In this document: positions 20,772 through 33,523 of the stretch, piece by piece
How positions within the stretch are numbered: the first letter of the stretch is position 1
Layout of the letters: every line of letters begins with the position of its first letter
Assembly: GCF_000764305.2 (NCBI RefSeq)
Contig: NW_025941425.1
Span: 82,791-146,790 of the forward strand
Direction: 5' to 3'
Length of the DNA: 64,000 nucleotides
Source: Hyalella azteca
Taxonomy: Eukaryota; Arthropoda; Malacostraca; Amphipoda; Hyalellidae
Position numbers and translations under genes: made by a program
The notes under the pieces: generated by a model
The model's database searches: none
The model's input: only the letters and a program-made list of their open reading frames with translations
Told to the model about the DNA's origin: nothing

Positions 20772-22639
20772 AAATGTGCCAAACCGAGTGTCTTGATTAT
20801 CCTGGTCAATGCCTTGGTTATGGTAGAGAATTTCTTAATGGTAGAATTCTCTAATATGGCCTTTCATAACATCATCGATGTTGGGTAAATCCAAACTCGT
20901 GGAAGGTGGAGCAAAAAAATGTTTGTTGTGGTGCGTTCTTAACTTTGATCGGCGCAATACATTCAGTTAGGAATAGCATTATTACTAGTGAAGGAATAGG
21001 TTATTAGTGCCTATCGACCTCGTATGAACTTAGAGTTAATGTAAGGTTCCATTGATCCCACCGAATACTCTCTTGTTCTTGTGTCACATAAGTTGCTTGC
21101 TCCTCATTAATGTAGAGTGTAAGTGTGTGTGTTGTTTACATTTCTTTTCTTGCACAATTAAGTCAATTTCGAAACTGATGTTGGCTGACCGCCTTCGTCC
21201 AAAAACTTCATTTGAAAACTAATCAGCTATAGAAACCCCAATTGAAAATTAGACTTTTCTGTTTAGTAAATTTGCAGCCAAATATCTGGAATTTCTTCCG
21301 TAATATTTACTGCAAATCAATAATGAAAAAGACGCAAGTTTATTTAGCCGTCATGATTACGTACATGGGCCAGTATTTCATGACCAGTAATTAAGTGACC
21401 AGTCTTCCTCTATTACTGCCTTGAATATAATAAATAAATGCTTGTGTTAGCAGAGTTACTTTCTCTGTATGAACAGTCATGTACTCAGTGCCAGTGTTAG
21501 ACGTGTAGAAGTTAGTGCCATCTTATATAATTAACTTATAGTCTTCTAATTAAGTTATAATCTTAAGATACTCAAGGTTTGTCTCAAATTTCTAATGTGT
21601 CTTAATGAGTCGTATTGCTCATCGTGTGCCTTATTCGGTCTTATTAACGATCTACTTAGCTAATAACGATCTAATTAATCTACATGTGTGCCATCTCCAG
21701 TGCCTTCCCTAATTACCTTTAATGAGGACAGTTTTTATTCAATGTTTTCAGTTGTCTTGTTGTTACCGTGCTAGCCTGTGGGAAAAACACGTTGTCTATT
21801 TCAAAGATTAATTAATCAGTGGAAGCTATTAATGTAGTTGAAATGAAAGAGTGTGCCAGTAATACTATATTCAGGGATAGGTACGGGAAAAAATCAGGTA
21901 AATCAGGTTGTATTGGGCAGTGAATTTAGAAAGTAGTTCAGTCAGTAGCAGTGATAAGAGTTAGGAATACTGGGCCATAACTTTAGGTGTTGCAGGGTAT
22001 AGGAGAGATACAAGATTTAACACGCCTGCTTACACACGGAATGTCAGCGGCTGCTAGATGCCAAATGACGGGACTGAACTGAATGTTACTGTCATTTGTT
22101 TGGCAAAATTACTCTGAATTAAAAATTAAAAAGAAGGTAATTCAATTGAAGCAAAAGATACTGAAAAATAATTAATTAAAACACAGGTTGGTTGAGTGAT
22201 AAAAAGGGTAGATGCCTTCCGGCAACATTTTACTTTCTTCGTTTGCTAAACTTTCATTATAAAAAGAATCGAGCCCCGAAAATCCGACCCACCGACTCAA
22301 CCAGTCAATATTATTTTATTTTATTAAAAAACTTAATGTGTTTAGGGGTACCTTTGCCCTGGGGTAATTTGCCCATTTTCTTGTGTAATGGAGAAGTTAC
22401 AGGTTCAGTTTGGCTACACTAGAGTAATTGAATATCAATGTTGAAAAGGTTTCTCTTAAGAGCAACATGCCCGTTGAATTGGGTGACAATGTTGGGCTTA
22501 CACCGCAGGGTTCTCATTTCACAAATAACAATTTGCTCAGAGCAAACCCAAAATGCGCGACGAAATGTTGAAGCCTTGTAACATGGCTTTGTAACTACAA
22601 AGGAATTAATATTTAAATAATTCCTAAGCAACGCCTTCT

Positions 22640-22722
22640 CTAGTTCTATTTATTCACCAGTTCTTCTCCAACGCTATTATTCACCTTTTTTTCCAGTACT
22701 ATTTATTCGCCATTTCTTCTTC
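22640..22722. repeat. Degenerate ~40-bp repeat (ctatttattcaccagttctt)
   Basis: Two to three diverged units of ctatttattcaccagttctt occur. Confidence 0.55.
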
Positions 22723-22994
22723 AAAGCTCCGATGAAGGGAGACTGAAATGCTACATACATGAGAATACAGAGTTATCCCAAATGATAGACCCAATTTAAT
22801 AAATTCGTATTTATTCAGGTATACATTCATGAATTATTCATACACCAATGTAAAGAGAAAACTTCAATTTTTTTATCCTATTCAAACGCAAAATGGTTCG
22901 ACGGCGGCGGCGGCGGAAACGGCCGCTTCGTGCTGGAACGGCCAGTCAGCCAGGAGGTTCAATACAGAATTTGAGACGAAATGCCTGCAGCTTT

Positions 22995-23137
22995 GGGCCC
23001 ATACTTTCAAAAAAGTTAAGAGATCGTAAGTTCATCAGCCAATCATTGACGGTCTTTCAAGCAAAATCCACCAATCATAGACAAGAAAATAGAGCGTAAG
23101 TCCTTACGTTCACTTAGCGAGCTTTGAAAGTATGGCC
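22995..23137. mobile_element. MITE copy 1 (~143 bp) with terminal inverted repeats
   Basis: It starts gggcccatactttcaaa and ends tttgaaagtatggcc, which are inverted repeats. It is nearly identical to 40750-40894 across the whole length (shared taagttcatcagccaatcat, ccaccaatcatagacaag, gttcacttagcgag). The small size and lack of coding potential make it a non-autonomous DNA transposon. No clear target duplication was seen. Confidence 0.85.
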
Positions 23138-24184
23138 ACACTGCAACTTGCGGCTCACTTTAAGGCAAACTCGAGAATGCAGAAAGCCTTGAGCTGCCGT
23201 CGCCCAATTCCGCGTTGGAATAGGTTAAAAATTTTTTTTACAATTCAATTTTTACAATTTTTACAATATTTTTTTTTACAATTCGTGCAAAAATTATTCA
23301 TTTTGAATTTATACTTATATAACAGGAAATTATTAAAGTGGGTCCATCATTTCGATTAACTTTGCATTTACGGTGCAATGTGGCCAACGGCCTGAAAATA
23401 GCGTCTGAGCTTCAAATTGTGCAAAGTTAAAACTTTTGCGTATTTACAACTTTGTGCTTTTCGAGACTAAAAATAGAAAAATAATTCAATTAACTTTTTT
23501 TTTATTTTGTTAATTCTTCAGCGACATTTAAGTATTTCTTTTCTGGACTGAAAATGTTCGAACGAAAATGTTGTTCGCGATTGTAAGTTCTTTACTCCTT
23601 CCATAATGAATTACGAGCTATAATTTCAATAATTTTATACAATCTCTACTAAAAAAATAGGTAGGACCATTTTAGAAAAAAAGGCTTATTTTAAAGAGAG
23701 AAAAAAATACTTAGTTATTATTTATTTTTTGGAATCAAATCTACATTACAATTGAAAATTTTTGTGTGAAATGATTTAATCTAAACTATTACTCTAATTC
23801 ATGTTTTATTAATGCGATTCAATCATGATTATATGAACTTTTATGGTCAGTATTTATTTAAACGAAGTCACTGTTAATTCCTCAATAATCCTGATCTTTG
23901 ATAGAATGTAGAGGTTAGGCCAGTTCGTGCGTAGTCCATGTGGTCCAGTATCGGATGCTCCGACTAGTTTAACTATCGTAGTAACTCGAAGAAAACTACG
24001 TACAATTTACAACACAAACTCTACCTTATAAACTATTTAAATATCAAATTTTCTTCTCTATTATTTAGAAGAATAACTTTTTGACAATGCTATTTTGGTA
24101 AGAATGAAATTAAACATTGTACATGACTTGAAAACTTTAACTTCCTGGTTTTATTTTTGAAGTTAAGCCACAAATTGTCGAGCG

Positions 24185-24500
24185 AATCACCATATTGCAT
24201 TGAGCACCATTACATATGTTGCGTCACGCACCATATGGCATTGCGCACCATTACATATGTTGCACCACGCACCATATGGCATTGCGCACCATTACATATG
24301 TTGCGCCACGCACCATATTGCATTGCGCACCATTACATATGTTGCGCCAATCACCATATTGCATTGCGCACCATTACATATGTTGCGCCAATCACCATAT
24401 TGCATTGCGCACCATTACATATGTTGCGCCAATCACCATATTGCTTTGCGCACCATTACATATGTTGCGCCGCTCACCATATTGCATTGCGCACTATATT
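24185..24500. repeat. 41-bp tandem array (accatattgcattgcgcacc)
   Basis: About eight units of accatattgcattgcgcacc followed by attacatatgttgcgccaatc occur, spaced exactly 41 bp (24189, 24230 and on). All three + frames are open because the unit has no stop in any register, giving cyclic peptides. These are not genes. Confidence 0.95.
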
Positions 24501-24549
24501 TGCATTTTTAATAATCAAAATACTAGTCTTTATCTAGTTTACTTCAAAA

Positions 24550-24770
24550 GTTAATTGCCTTATTAGGTAATTCAAAGGCAAGTCGCAAACTAGTTTAGTT
24601 TAATGACTGGTCATTCAACTAGGTAGTTCTAGGGCTAGTCGCAAACTAGTTTAGTTTAATGACTAGTCGTTCAACTAGGTAGTTGAAGGGCTAGTAGCAA
24701 ACTAGTTTAGTTAAATGACTAGTCGTTCAACTAGGTCGTTCAAGGGCTATTCGCTATCTAGTTTACTTGA
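24550..24770. repeat. 56-bp tandem array (gcaaactagtttagtttaat)
   Basis: Three and a half units of gcaaactagtttagtttaat followed by gactagtcgttcaactaggt and an agggctagt segment. The 24585 and 24641 starts give the period. Confidence 0.9.
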
Positions 24771-24779
24771 AGAACACCA

Positions 24780-24990
24780 GGTGGCATAGCATTATTAGTA
24801 GCAAAACGCAATATGGCATTATTAGTATCAAAATGTCATATGGCATTATTAGTAGCAAAACGCAATATGGCATTATTAGTCTCAGAACGCCATGTGGCAT
24901 TATTAGTCTCAGAACGCCATGTGGCATTATTAGTCTCAGAACGCCATGTGGCATTATTAGTCTCAGAACGCCATGTGTCATTATTAGTAG
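24780..24990. repeat. 27-bp tandem array (gtggcattattagtctcaga)
   Basis: About eight units of gtggcattattagtctcaga followed by acgccat. It is open on both strands because 27 divides by three. The atatggcatt core in its first units also occurs in the 41-bp array 300 bp upstream. Confidence 0.95.
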
Positions 24991-25254
24991 CAATAGAGTT
25001 AAGATGGCTCTGAAGTTTTAACCGCGGTTTACTTTAGGTTCATCACGCATAATCCTCGAAGATCGTGCAGTTGTATTTTCTATTTATTAAAAAAAATTTC
25101 GGCATGTTTTAAGAAATGATTTTTGTTATTTAATTGTTTTTTGCATTGAAAATTTAGCGTTTAAAACGTTCTATGCAACCAATTTATTAGAATTGAATAA
25201 ATCACTACCGAAACGCCTAAAATTTATTCTGCATTTTTCACTTCATTAAAATTT

Positions 25255-25450
25255 TACTAAGTGTATGTTAAAAAAATGAAAAATCAAAATTTTAACTGAG
25301 TGTATGTGAAGCAAATAAAAGTCAAAGTTTTAACAGAAATTATGTGAAACAAAAAAATTAAAGTTTAGACTGAGCATATGTGAAAAAAATAGAAGTTTTA
25401 ACTAAGCGTATGCGGAACAAACAAAAAAGTCAAAGTTTTTAATGAATTCA
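25255..25450. repeat. Degenerate ~40-bp AT-rich array
   Basis: About five diverged units carry agtgtatgtgaa, aaaagtcaaagttttaac and similar. Confidence 0.65.
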
Positions 25451-26204
25451 AGGGAAACGAATAAAAAATCCATCTCTGAATACTAATCTATCCGTTGTCT
25501 AAAGAATCGAAAACCTAAATTGATTGAAACGAAAAACAAACAACAGAAAGTTTCCGTCATGGAAGGAAAATTGGATGCTAGTGATTCTCGTATTAAAATC
25601 TTAGATTAATTAATAAATAAAATAGATAACGGCAAATTTTCTCATAAAATATGATTTCTAGATTGAATATGTATTTGACAATTAAGTAATTCCTAAATAT
25701 ATTACGACACTTTTCAAATTTCTTAACTCAATCGAAAATTATGCGTGTTAGGTATATATTTCTGCAAAAAAATCTGAAGTAAAATAAGTTGGTATTTAAT
25801 CGGATGGATGTTCTGGGGTAAAAAAAGTTTATTGAAGAAAAAATTGCTTCTGAAACCAGATATGTTTCCATAAATTGGCTGAATTGTTATTAAAATAACG
25901 TTAATTGGTTGAGGTCATTGAAGTAATTAAACTTTTGTTTCCTTGTTCCCCTTAGGATATTATTATCAATAAATGTAAAATGAGAATAAGGCGCTAGGAA
26001 TTTAATATAAATATTATAAGGTTTAATGTAAGGCGCTCAGAGTTTGCATTAAGGAGTTAATGAACTAGACTAAGGAGCTGTAAAATTATAAAAAGTAATT
26101 GCTTTTTATGTGGTATCTTTATCCGTTCTGGTTACAATAAAGCCTTTTAAAAGATTAAAGTAAGTGCTGCTTAGGCCGCTTCCGTGTTGATTAGGGCGTC
26201 CATA

Positions 26205-26500
26205 GACCTCATATATGAGGTCTAGGGAGAAATACGGCGGTCTAGCGTTGAATCAAAAGCTTAAGGAGAAATACGGCGGTCTATTCTAGAAAGTAACACG
26301 GTGGTCTAGTGATGAACTGAGACTGTTTGATAGTTAACTACGACGGTCTAACGTTGAATTAAAACGGTCTAGTGTTGAATCAAAATTTTAGGGAGAGAGA
26401 CAGCGGTCTAGTGTTGAATGAAGAGTTTAGGGAGAGATACAGCGGTCTAGTGTTGAATGAAGAGTTTAGGGAGAGATACGGCGGTCTAGTGTTGAATCAC
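26205..26500. repeat. ~39-bp array (cggcggtctagtgttgaat)
   Basis: Seven to eight units of tacggcggtctagtgttgaa followed by gaagagtttagggagaga. The 3' units are homogeneous and the 5' ones diverged. Confidence 0.85.
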
Positions 26501-26850
26501 AACTGCACTGCAATAACGTGTGCAATTGCACTACAATAACGTGTGCAATTGCACTGCAATAACGTGTGCAATTGCACTGCAATAACGTGTGCAATTGCAC
26601 TGCAATAACGTGTGCAAGTGCACTGCAATAACGTGTGCAAGTGCACTGCAAAACGTGTGCAAGTGCACTGCACTGCAAGTGCCATGCAATAACGAGTGCC
26701 AGTGCACTGCCTTGCAAGTGAAGTGCAATAATGTGAGCAAGTGCAGTGCAATAACGTGAGGAAGTGCACTGCACTGCAAGTTCACGGCAATAACGAGTGC
26801 CAGTGCACTGCACTGCAATAACGTGGGCAAGTGCACTGCAATAACGTAAC
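26500..26850. repeat. 23-bp array (aataacgtgtgcaattgcac)
   Basis: About fourteen units of aataacgtgtgcaattgcac followed by tgc, with internal TGCAATTGCA palindromes and a few shortened or lengthened units. Minus-strand open frames over it (up to 142 codons) are by-products. It directly adjoins the 39-bp array. Confidence 0.95.
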
Positions 26851-27587
26851 TGTAATCGAGGCTTATTTCGACTGGGTATCTTTCCATTATATTGGAGACA
26901 GTTGATTTCAACTTAACCGTAAATTTGAAGGCTTCATAACGTAGTCGTGTTCTGACCATAATTCCTTATATAAAAATTAAACTAGAATAAATAAATAAAC
27001 AAGAATAAACCTCAGAAATTCTGTGAACGCATTTTTACCTAGAGTGTTGAGAGCGTCTTGATTGGTCCGCTGTAACGTCAATGCTGAGTTCATAAAGACT
27101 TCCATATGCGACATTTTGTTAAGTTTTTAAGAAAATAATCACAAAATTCATTTACGCAAATTAAAATATTTTGATCGACTGGAGCGCTGGTGAGGTCACA
27201 AGACACAGCACTGAATAGAATACGCCAAATTGAAATGTCACTTTTATCTAAAAAAATTATATGTGGATTTAAATTATTAACTTTTTGTAAAGCAAATCAT
27301 AGTTAGCATAACAATTTATATTATAGTTTTTAGTGTCCAAACAGCCTTGAACTTCCTGACACAGTGTGAAAAGCTAATATTATCTTACTCTATCCAACCT
27401 ATACTGCCCAGAACGCCTTACTCGCTCAAGTATTTGCATCTATTTGGTACTTTCCAAGTGTCTTTATAATTTATTTTGCTATTTGGTTCCATGGGTTTTT
27501 CTTTAGCTACTTTAAATACCATTCTCTACCTGCACTGCTGGAGCGAAACCCGCTTGTTCTCACTAGTATCATTTGGCTTTGTTCGAT

Positions 27588-27870
27588 GGTAGTGACAGTA
27601 ATGGTAGTGGTGGCCTCTACCTGACAGTAATGGTAGTGGAGGCCTCTGCCTGGCAGTAATGGTCGTGGTGGCCTCCACCTGACAGTAATGGTAGTGGTGG
27701 CCTCTACCTGACAGTAATGGTAGTGATGGCCTCTACCTGACAGTAATGGTAGTGGTGGCCTCTACCTGACAGTAATGGTAGTGATGTTCTCTACCTGACA
27801 GTAATGGTAGTGGTGGCCTCTACTCTACCTGACAGTAATGGTAGTGGTGGCCTCTAACTAACAGTATGGT
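27588..27870. repeat. 29-bp array (gacagtaatggtagtggtgg)
   Basis: Nine units of gacagtaatggtagtggtgg followed by cctctacct. Each contains ctctacctgacag, a weak 3' splice-site look-alike. Confidence 0.95.
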
Positions 27871-28759
27871 TATTCTAATGCCTTTTTCGACCCTGTAGGG
27901 ACTTAGGTTTAAGGTATCTGTGTTTTGAGTTGTGTGTGTTCAATAAAGTTATTTGGTCGCCCTGTTATCTCATTTACCTTGTTATTCAAAGTAAATAACT
28001 GCCCTCCATCGAGCTACGCTCCATAGTCGATTATTTTCTCTTGCCTATTAGCTCGATGAAATGCAAATGCGTTTTCGTTTGCTCAGTGAATTTTTTTTCT
28101 TCGTTATAAACGAATTTTCAAGGCGCTCTCGACATGCGTTTACGGATGCTTCACTATGGAATTCAGCGATATTTAATATATTATTTCATTTTCACAGGCA
28201 AAAAATTCCAATGCTAGGTTAGTAATAGGCTCCCAGAACAAGCTTAACACTTCACTACTCTTCAAAATATATGGTCTTTGCGTAACATGGCATTCCCGTT
28301 GACTCTCGGAATGGAGAATCTCCCTTCATGGTGCTAAATGTAACTACCGCGTACATTTTGTGAGTTGTTAGAGTTGAAAATATTCTTATTTTTTATTTGA
28401 AAGTTTCGTGCTATACTGGTTTCTATGGTGATCGGTTTCAGCAAATGCAGTTTACGTCTCTAAAAATTTCTTCAGCTTCATGCATATTCATAAAAAATTG
28501 TTCGCGGTGCATGTAACGCTCTCATGGTCACCGAACTTAGTTCTTTCCGATTGCGAGTACACGGTTTTATTTGTGCATGCACATTCCATCCATCTGCATT
28601 TACTGCCGTGTACAAGTTTTGGTTTTTGGATACTGTCTTTGAAAGTAATACTCATGAATTTTGGTGACTAAAAACGATATTATATGTGCTAAAATCGGAT
28701 ACTGTCGCGAGCCTACGCTTATTATTTTTAAAATTAGGTTTAGAATCCTAAGATTTTCA

Positions 28760-28905
28760 TAGCGGGTAGGATAAGTTACTTGAATGTTAGGTCTAAAATC
28801 CGTAGACTTTGAATGAATCGCGTTTAGGATGCGTTACTTGAATGTTGGGCATCAAATCCGTAGACTTTAAAACGCGTCTAGTTTTCGGTTGTAGGTTGAA
28901 GTCCG
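28760..28905. repeat. ~58-bp repeat (gttacttgaatgttaggtct)
   Basis: Two clear units and a partial third carry gttacttgaatgttaggtct and aaatccgtagacttt. Confidence 0.75.
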
Positions 28906-31127
28906 CAGACTTTCACTTTGATTAATAAGATCTTAGGTTATTGTCTTGCACTGAATTCTTATCGAGTTATTCAATTCAAATATTGTTGAAAAGATAAGGT
29001 ATTATCAGACAAGATTTTTGATTTTCATTATAAGAATGGTTTCCAGAGGCAGTTTCTTTTTCAGTTACTGTCATATTACTCGTACTTGGACATTCTTTAA
29101 TCACATATATTTTTCCTTCCGTTTTTCACTTTTCACATCAATCATAATTTTTTCTTCCCCTTCACGTCCTCAAAGTGGTGATTTGTCCCGTGCCCACTTT
29201 TTGCCCACGCCTAACTAACTTGTTTTGTTTAACCAAGTTTAACGAATACAATATTCAAGTTGACGAATTTTCTCCATTTAATGTTACTTCAAACTTTAAA
29301 TAATACAGCCATTAATAAACTTATTCTCAGTTTTCGTAAATAATTTCGTAGACATATTTTCTCTTCTTGCTTGTTATTTAACACAATCACGAATACCAGC
29401 TTCCCTTAATTCGTCACTATTTTTAACAAACAATTTGTTGCTCTCAGACCAGCGATTGCTCATTGTAGCGTTTTATTCGCAAGAATGGTTACGTGTGTAT
29501 TATTATCGTGTATTATATTATCGTGGAATGGTTACGGCTACTAAATTCAAGCAAATGAATATCCTTGCCTACTTTAAAACACGTAAATTTAGAGATTATA
29601 AAAATTTCAATTCGCGCGCATTTTAGATCCTAAAGAAATACAAGTTACCTAAATGTGTTGATGTTATAGTTTTCAACTATATCACCACTTTAGGTAAAAA
29701 CGTATTGCGGACTATTTATTGCTTTTCAGCGCAACTGTTGTCTAAGGCAGGATTAATTGAATACGCGTGCATCAGGTTTCATTTTTTGCTTCATATTCCC
29801 AGATGAAACGGTTTCTGCAAAGAAACCGGTACAAATACAAAATTTATTCAAAGAAAAAATGTTACTGAATTTATAAACTATATTCGAAAATATTAAACAT
29901 TACAGTAAATTACAAAGGCTTTCTAAACAGAAATATTCAAACACGAGAACTAGGCTCACCAAAATTTGTTCCTGATCTTAGTTTGGTCTTTACTCCGCAG
30001 CCGACAGATGACTAATGAACGAAAAGGTTACGCAAGACCACAGAATCCAGCTAGTATTCTAAGGCAAATGTTGCGTTCACAACAAAACGAATATCTTTAT
30101 TATTCAAATACAAGCAAATATGTTCACTATTTCTCATCATAGTCCTCGACTTTGAAACTCTATGACAATTACCTGCTCGTTAAACTCACCAAATCGAAAT
30201 TAACTCGCTTCCTAAAGGTTTAGTTCAGCTATTAAAGGCATTAATATTTAATTGTTAGTTTTATCTGCTGAGCTATGTTGGAACACGAGTATATCTCAAT
30301 TTTTCCTAATATTCTTTTTAATATCTTCCATCTGTAGTGCTGGAAAATCGTATTTATTGTTCGCTATTAAACTGCTTGACTTGCACCCTAGCTAACTTGC
30401 CTCTATCTTGCAACGTTCGCTTTCGACAGGTCGAACGTTTTTTTCAATTTTATTATGACTGATGGATTAAATGCGAGTATTCAAATTAGATGCAATCATC
30501 CGCTCGGTGAGATAATAAATTATAATAAATTTATTTATTTACATGTATTTAAGGGTATTTATATAAACTCTTAATTCTGACCAGCGTCTTAGGGTTACTA
30601 AATTATTCATGTACATATAAACTGGCTTCCTGTATATACACTGACGAGCTCGTATATTTTTTGTATTTGGCCTACAGGCATAAATTTTGGGTTGGGTATA
30701 AATCATTAGCAAATTAAATTCACCTTTTGGGGCTCTCATTATAATGATAATGGGCGTTAAAAGAAATTTTTGCTCCCAATAATCACAAACTCTCATCAAA
30801 ACCGCGCTGTATCTCCCGTCCGCGATGCTGTTATTACCGTTCCTATCATTCAAATCTTCACGCGCTTATTTTTTTCTTCATCATTTTCGCAACATCCTCA
30901 TGTATCATTAACGCTATTGCAGAACGTTCCTCCCGAAACTGCCACAAAAATTTTGTTTGCACATCATATAAGAAGCCTCGTAAGGAAACTTTTCTCTTCC
31001 CGAAACAGTCACAAAAACTTTGCACTCGAGTGAAAAAGCTACAGAACAATTTTAGACGCGAATTTAATCTCAGCCTCAATAATGGACCATTTCCCTGACG
31101 TTTATTTTTAGTTGGGACAAGTCAAGG

Positions 31128-31202
31128 TTTAACCTTTTCTCTTACCCTAATCCTTAGTTTGGATAAGTCATGGACAGACCCTTGTTCTAATCCTTAGTTA
31201 TT
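31128..31202. repeat. Short repeat, ctaatccttagtttggataa
   Basis: Two to three diverged copies of ctaatccttagtttggataa are present. Confidence 0.6.
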
Positions 31203-31761
31203 ATATCACACACGCACGGTAAGTGTTGCTCACGTTTCTTGCCTTTGCTTCCCTGACGAAAGCGTCTCCATGTTGCTGTTGTTTTTGCTAGCCTATGGCA
31301 CATGCATTCTGTTCACCGGTGCTCTGAATGCTTTCTTTATATTTCCCTCTTCCGCTATTTATGATCGCGTTTTGTTGTTCTGCACCCTGACACTTTCCAC
31401 CCGTTTAATTTATTTGCAACTGCTTTGCTCTCCTGATTTTACTTATGTTATGTTCTTGATCTTTGCTGTTTTGTTCTTTATGTGATTATTTGCTTTCATG
31501 TATCCCTATATACCCTCGTTCCTTGTAAACGGTAACCTGGAAAAGGTCAAATCAACAAGATTGTGTCAGTCAATCCGAGTTCTAGTCTTGCGATGTGACA
31601 TTCACTACCCTCGAGTAATAAAGTATAGTTGCGTTCACTTAGATTCAATCAGATTGGGAACGGAACTTACCTCAATTTTCCCGAAACTGACGTAAGATTT
31701 AAAAAAATTTTCCATCGTTTTTGTGACGATGACAGAATGACTTGCATCACGAAAGCTGTGA

Positions 31762-31940
31762 CAACAACTGGCGACATTAGTGTAATATGTGACACTGCAA
31801 CTGACGACATTAGTGTGATATGTGACACTGCAACTGGAGACATTAGTGTAATGTGTGACACATTCAACTGGCGACATTAGTGTGATATGTAACACTGCAA
31901 AAGGCGACATTAGTGTAATGTGTGACGCTGAAACTGGCAT
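31762..31940. repeat. 33-bp array (gacattagtgtgatatgtga)
   Basis: Five to six units of gacattagtgtgatatgtga followed by cactgcaactggc, spaced 33 bp (31773, 31806). It is open in frame on both strands as a consequence. Confidence 0.9.
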
Positions 31941-32384
31941 CTATCTGTTTCATTTCTATTCTGTCAGCAAGATTTAAGTAATTTTCACAGCTGAATGTGA
32001 ATGTGAACAACCAAAATTGACATAAAAATTAACCTGTTTGATGCACGGTGCCAAGTGAGGTTTGGTTCAGGGTGAAAAATATGCATAACCTTATCTCAAA
32101 GACAAACTTTTCATGACTCATAAATCATGATAATATTTGAACTACGGGACTCAAAATCTTGCACGTGTTAAAAAAAAGGAAAATCAGTTTTATTAGGAAG
32201 GAGTGAATGCGAATTCTGTACAGGATATTTACGGAGCTGACAAATGGAATAATGACGTCGAAATTCAGACACAAAATCTGCTTGTTCAAAGTTCCAGTTA
32301 ACAGCGAGACGAATGAGCGGACTCTTGAAGTGTTCAGAATTTTCAATAGCCTGAAGCCGAACTGCAAGCGACGGACAATCACGA

Positions 32385-32505
32385 CTGAAGACCAACAACA
32401 TTTTAAAATCGACTGAAGACCAACAACATCATACGATTGAAGCTCGACAACATCATTTAACCTGAATCCTACAACCTCATCCGACTGGAGTCTTACAATA
32501 TTTTA
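32385..32505. repeat. ~29-bp array (actgaagaccaacaacatc)
   Basis: Five increasingly diverged units of cgactgaagaccaacaacat plus about nine bases, roughly 375 bp upstream of exon C. Confidence 0.75.
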
Positions 32506-32879
32506 TGACTGATTATCTACGTTGCAGAACTGACTGGCAAAATGCGGTGGAAGGAAAATGTCGCTAAGTTCCATTATGATGAGCGAATAATTATTACTAG
32601 ATGGAATTGTCTGCCACTCTCTGCACTGGAAGTATGTCCTGCAGTCTGCACTGTCTGTGCAGTGCATGATTGTTGCACCAGTTTGATAATTCATAAATCT
32701 ATTAAGTGTGTGAAGCACTGCAGCAGCAGCAATGGCTTATCTCGACTTCTTAAGAGTCCATCCAATATCTGTTAAAATTAAGTCAAAGCTCTTCTAAATT
32801 ACAAACTAAGTTGGCTAGCTACAAACCTACCTATTATGGATGATTGACTCACACACTTGTGTTTCCACCCCTTTTCCAG

Positions 32880-33523
32880 ATTACCAATTGGTAAACAAAT
32901 TGCCTTCTTACAACGCTCCTCATCAGTATATGCATTGGCCGTCTCGTAGACCTGCCGTGTGCCCGGGCTGCGGCAAGTTCTTTAAGTTCAAGTATAACAT
33001 GAAGATACACTTGAAAAAGTGTTCCGCTCCCCTCGGCCAATCTAGCAGTGGACCTCACATGGCATCCTCGTCCATGGCTTTGTTAGGAGCCGTGGCCGCA
33101 GCCGCTGCCACCGTTGGGGGAGCTAACCCCCCTGAGGATGGCAGCCCAACTACCATGACGTCAATTGCTCACCACCAACACCACTCGTCTGGCCTCATGT
33201 CCATCCCACCGCCACCACCGCCGATGCCTTCATCACACCGCAACTCGTGCGTGTCATCTCCGCCTATGGGCGGGCCTCACATGCGCATCACTCCGCCTGC
33301 GTCGTCAATGCACTCCACATCACAACACCATCAGTCATCATCTCACCACCACGGCCAGGTTTCTCTTGCAAGCTCTCATCACAGAATGCAACACTCACCA
33401 ATTTCCCCCGGAGGGCTGCGGGGGCCTCCCCAACACCCAACTCTAGGGCCCTCAGTGATTGGCCCCCAACAGACCATCCCGGGGCTGCACTCGGTCGCCC
33501 ACACGACGCACTCCGCGTCCTGA
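32880..33523 (+). CDS. Alternative terminal exon C: single C2HC zinc finger
   Basis: The acceptor is gtttccaccccttttccag (AG at 32878-32879). The split codon becomes Asp, and 214 residues follow to TGA 33521-33523. A single finger, CPGC-X12-H-X3-C (32960-33022), is preceded by a basic PSRRPAV and contains K-Y-N-M-K-I-H-L-K-K-C. The rest is low-complexity: Ala/Ser, then Pro runs, then His-rich and Ser-rich (codon blocks of cac, cat and tca). C2HC first fingers are common in lola-type isoforms, but there they are usually followed by a second C2H2 finger, which is absent here. The exon is a sister of exon D. The frame stays open for 207 codons past the stop (separate entry). The first AATAAA downstream is 35207-35212. 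Confidence 0.9.

Larger units (their letters stand above)
19856..32879 (+). other. Rest of exon B 3'UTR and intron to exon C
   Basis: It holds a hairpin element, a MITE and about ten tandem arrays, listed separately. Stretches with nothing I can support: 19860-20660, 20775-22630, 23140-24180, 25450-26190, 26860-27580, 27880-28750, 28910-31120, 31200-31760, 31945-32380 and 32510-32870. Open frames of up to about 104 codons there have no recognisable motif. Confidence 0.6.

Noticed and set aside
24157..25021. Open frames of 66-126 codons over 24.2-25.0 kb
   Set aside because: By-products of 41-bp and 27-bp arrays; no splice or start context.
26466..26959. Minus-strand open frames up to 142 codons rich in Cys, His and Leu
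   Set aside because: Regular CT/HC spacing mimics metal-binding motifs but reflects the 23-bp repeat in three registers.
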